64,000 nucleotides of DNA, from positions 3,935,786 through 3,999,785 of the forward strand of contig NZ_CP036339.1 in assembly GCF_007746075.1 (NCBI RefSeq). Direction: 5' to 3'. Below are positions 62,520-64,000 of this stretch, piece by piece. The stretch comes from Lacipirellula limnantheis (GTDB taxonomy: Bacteria; Planctomycetota; Planctomycetia; Pirellulales; Lacipirellulaceae). The notes under the pieces are model-generated. The model searched no databases, had not been told where the DNA came from, and saw only the letters and a program-made list of their open reading frames with translations. The position numbers and the translations under genes were made by a program. How positions within the stretch are numbered: the first letter of the stretch is position 1; every line of letters begins with the position of its first letter.

Positions 62520-63252
62520 CGTTCGGAGATCCTGTGAGCGAGGCGAGTTCGTGGGGGAGGGATCGACGTTGGGCGCAGCATCTCTTGCAGCGATCGTCCC
62601 TTCGCTAGCTGAGCGGCCCTCTTGGCCCGAAAAGCAAAAGAAAACAGCGGGAGGCAGAGAGAGGCCGAGGCTTACGCGTCGTCAAGCTGGAGATGCAAGT
62701 TTGCTGATGGGGTGCGCCTGAAAAGCGAACCTCGGGCACGACCTGCGTCTTAAGCAAATTGGGCGCCACCGGCGCCTCCCTATGCCCGCATAATAGATAA
62801 TACCGTCTCTTTCTGCAACTATTTTCGGAAGCCGACAGATCATAAATGCTTTGATAGAAATGACTTATGACTTGAAAAAACCAGTAAACGTTGTACGTTT
62901 CATTCTCGGTGCAAATGGCCCAGACGGATCGCGGCCGAGATTCGGCAGGGTACTAAATGTCAATCGCCGTAACTTTCACCAGGAAAAGGAGATATGTACA
63001 GTTCGGCGGACTTTGTGAAAAAAAGCACAAATTCAACCCCGGGGTGGTTGACACCCATCACTGCGCGAAATAAATTGTGCCGGCATAGGGCCTTACGATT
63101 TCTTAACTCGCGATTGTGGCTCCAATCGAGCGGCAACCAGTCATCGAGCAAAGAATGTAGGCGGCGCTAAAGCCTTGCACGGCAAGCACTTGGCAAGTTG
63201 CCACTCGTCATGGCGGGCGATTGCCGAATGAGGGCGGAGGCGGCGAAATGAC
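62520..63252. other. AT-rich spacer before the ATP-synthase-like genes
   Basis: This 730-base spacer is noticeably richer in A/T between about 62800 and 63110. It contains a candidate promoter and one very short open frame (62994-63170, 58 codons) whose GGAG is only two bases from the ATG. I do not call a gene here. Confidence 0.5.
63048..63076 (+). promoter_or_regulatory. Candidate sigma-70 promoter for the ATP-synthase-like genes
   Basis: TTGACA at 63048-63053 matches the consensus -35 exactly, with a 17-base spacer and TAAATT at 63071-63076 as -10. It would give a leader of about 170 bases before the first gene. It is the best-matched promoter noticed in the window. Confidence 0.45.
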
Positions 63253-63549
63253 ATGGCAGAGCCCCCGATGCATCCAATGGGGATTGCCATGCAGTGGGTG
63301 GCGCGAATTTTTGCCGCTGCTGTGATGATGATTGTTCCCGGTCTGGCGGGCCTGTGGCTCGACCGACGGCTGGGTCTCAGTTTCATCGGATTGATCGGTT
63401 TTGGATGTGGGCTGGTTGGCGGCATGACTTACCTCATCTCGGCAACCCGTGCGGCCGATGCCGGGCCGCGGCGCGCGACGCGGAAACAGGGAGTGGGCTC
63501 TCGAACGAGTGGAACCTCGGGTGAGCAGGATAAGCTCCCCCGGGAGTGA
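63253..63549 (+). CDS. AtpZ/AtpI-family small membrane protein
   Basis: This is a 98-residue protein with two hydrophobic helices (MQWVARIFAAAVMMIVPGLA and LSFIGLIGFGCGLVGGMTYL) joined by a short loop (GLWLDRRLG). This is the signature of AtpZ/AtpI accessory proteins at the start of F0F1 ATP synthase operons. A charged low-complexity tail follows. GGAGG lies about 12 bases upstream. The next gene begins 84 bases downstream on the same strand, and together they mark the operon start. Confidence 0.8.
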   Translation: MAEPPMHPMGIAMQWVARIFAAAVMMIVPGLAGLWLDRRLGLSFIGLIGFGCGLVGGMTYLISATRAADAGPRRATRKQGVGSRTSGTSGEQDKLPRE

Positions 63550-63632
63550 GAGACTAGGCAAGGTCGTTTCAGCGGCGGGTTCGTGCAGGGCCAAACCGCC
63601 AGGGAGTTGTCGCGAGTGATCGCGGCAGCAAG

Positions 63633-64000
63633 ATGACAGTGCGACGAGCGGCAAAGTACATCGCGATTCTTGGTCTCTTCCTGGCAGCGGTCGCCGCTGC
63701 GACAGGAATAGTGGCCGCGCGGCAGTACGGAAGCGGCGCTTATCTTGCCAGCTTGGTCTCGGCCACCATGATCTGGTCGGTCGGCGCACTCTCGCTATTG
63801 ATCGTCGCTCTCGCCCCGACGCCGCCGGCCCGAGTGAATGCAGCGCTCTTAGGCATGCTGGTTCGCATGGCATTGCCAATGGTCGCGATCGCTTACTTCA
63901 GCAAATCGAATCATCCGCTCGCGGCGGATGGCATCGTGGGGTTGTTAGTCGTTCATTACCTGCTCGGGCTCGTGGCCGAAACGCTATTGAGCGTTCGCCT
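63633..64000 (+). CDS. atpI: ATP synthase protein I-like protein, 3' end beyond the window
   Basis: An open frame from ATG 63633 reads off the right edge. About 122 residues are visible, with helices near YIAILGLFLAAVAAATGIVA, LASLVSATMIWSVGALSLLI and MLVRMALPMVAIAYFSKS. This matches the four-helix AtpI pattern. It follows the AtpZ-like gene, and atpB would be expected next. The assignment rests on layout and position, not on a strict sequence motif. Confidence 0.6.
   Translation, partial: MTVRRAAKYIAILGLFLAAVAAATGIVAARQYGSGAYLASLVSATMIWSVGALSLLIVALAPTPPARVNAALLGMLVRMALPMVAIAYFSKSNHPLAADGIVGLLVVHYLLGLVAETLLSVR

Noticed and set aside
62994..63170. 58-codon open frame with upstream GGAG
   Set aside because: The GGAG is only two bases from the ATG, the product has no recognisable feature, and the frame overlaps a candidate promoter.

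Overview
The window looks like a chromosomal segment of a planctomycete, probably in or near the Pirellulales. This is inferred from gene content: three secreted proteins that combine dockerin repeats with a PEP-CTERM tail, three DUF1559 pilin-like proteins, a formylglycine-type sulfatase, a BBP2-type porin, a large ResB-type cytochrome c assembly protein, EF-hand and ankyrin proteins, and high-GC DNA whose spacers are full of hairpin-forming repeats. Core housekeeping genes are complete and look functional, so this is ordinary chromosome with accessory patches rather than a plasmid, phage or genomic island.

Layout. 1-5.3 kb: a minus-strand group with a partial ResB protein, a two-repeat lipoprotein, an acidic HTH-plus-membrane-anchor protein and a small exported protein. 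5.7-6.6 kb: hisN. 6.7-16.8 kb: an accessory exported-protein patch (GDSL esterase-like, TIM-barrel-like and propeller-like proteins, EF-hand lipoprotein, DUF1559 protein, a further PEP-CTERM propeller, ADP-ribosylglycohydrolase with a decayed partial copy, small cytochrome c). 17.5-21.2 kb: rpmB-gatC-gatA-gatB. 21.4-27 kb: a PEP-CTERM protein, a truncated SAM-hydrolase-like gene, bioA and a membrane coiled-coil protein. 27.3-34.9 kb: polA, coaE, rho, a 2Fe-2S ferredoxin, ribH, nusB and a cupin. 35-38.9 kb: a sulfatase, a DUF1559 protein and small exported proteins. 39-44.2 kb: a repeat-rich patch with two ankyrin-repeat genes. 44.3-49.7 kb: ftsY, a porin, a P-II protein, tRNA-Arg and a STAS protein. 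50-53.6 kb: the ATP-grasp / alpha-E / transglutaminase cassette. 53.6-61.1 kb: a LarA-like racemase, a glutaredoxin, an HExxH protein, a sodium:solute symporter, pilin-like genes and larE. 61.2-64 kb: a DUF4912 protein, then the beginning of what is probably the ATP synthase operon.

How the genes relate. gatCAB forms the amidotransferase for Glu-tRNA/Asp-tRNA. The conserved three-gene cassette at 50-53.6 kb is a recognised but functionally unresolved unit. LarA-like and LarE genes in one neighbourhood suggest a nickel-pincer racemase/epimerase, possibly fed by the adjacent symporter. No CRISPR array, intact transposase, integrase, toxin-antitoxin pair or phage gene was recognised. The least explained material is in the spacers: at least four families of long imperfect hairpins, a 231-bp tandem duplication, direct repeats flanking an ankyrin gene, and a REP-like unit that overlaps the coding start of a lipoprotein.
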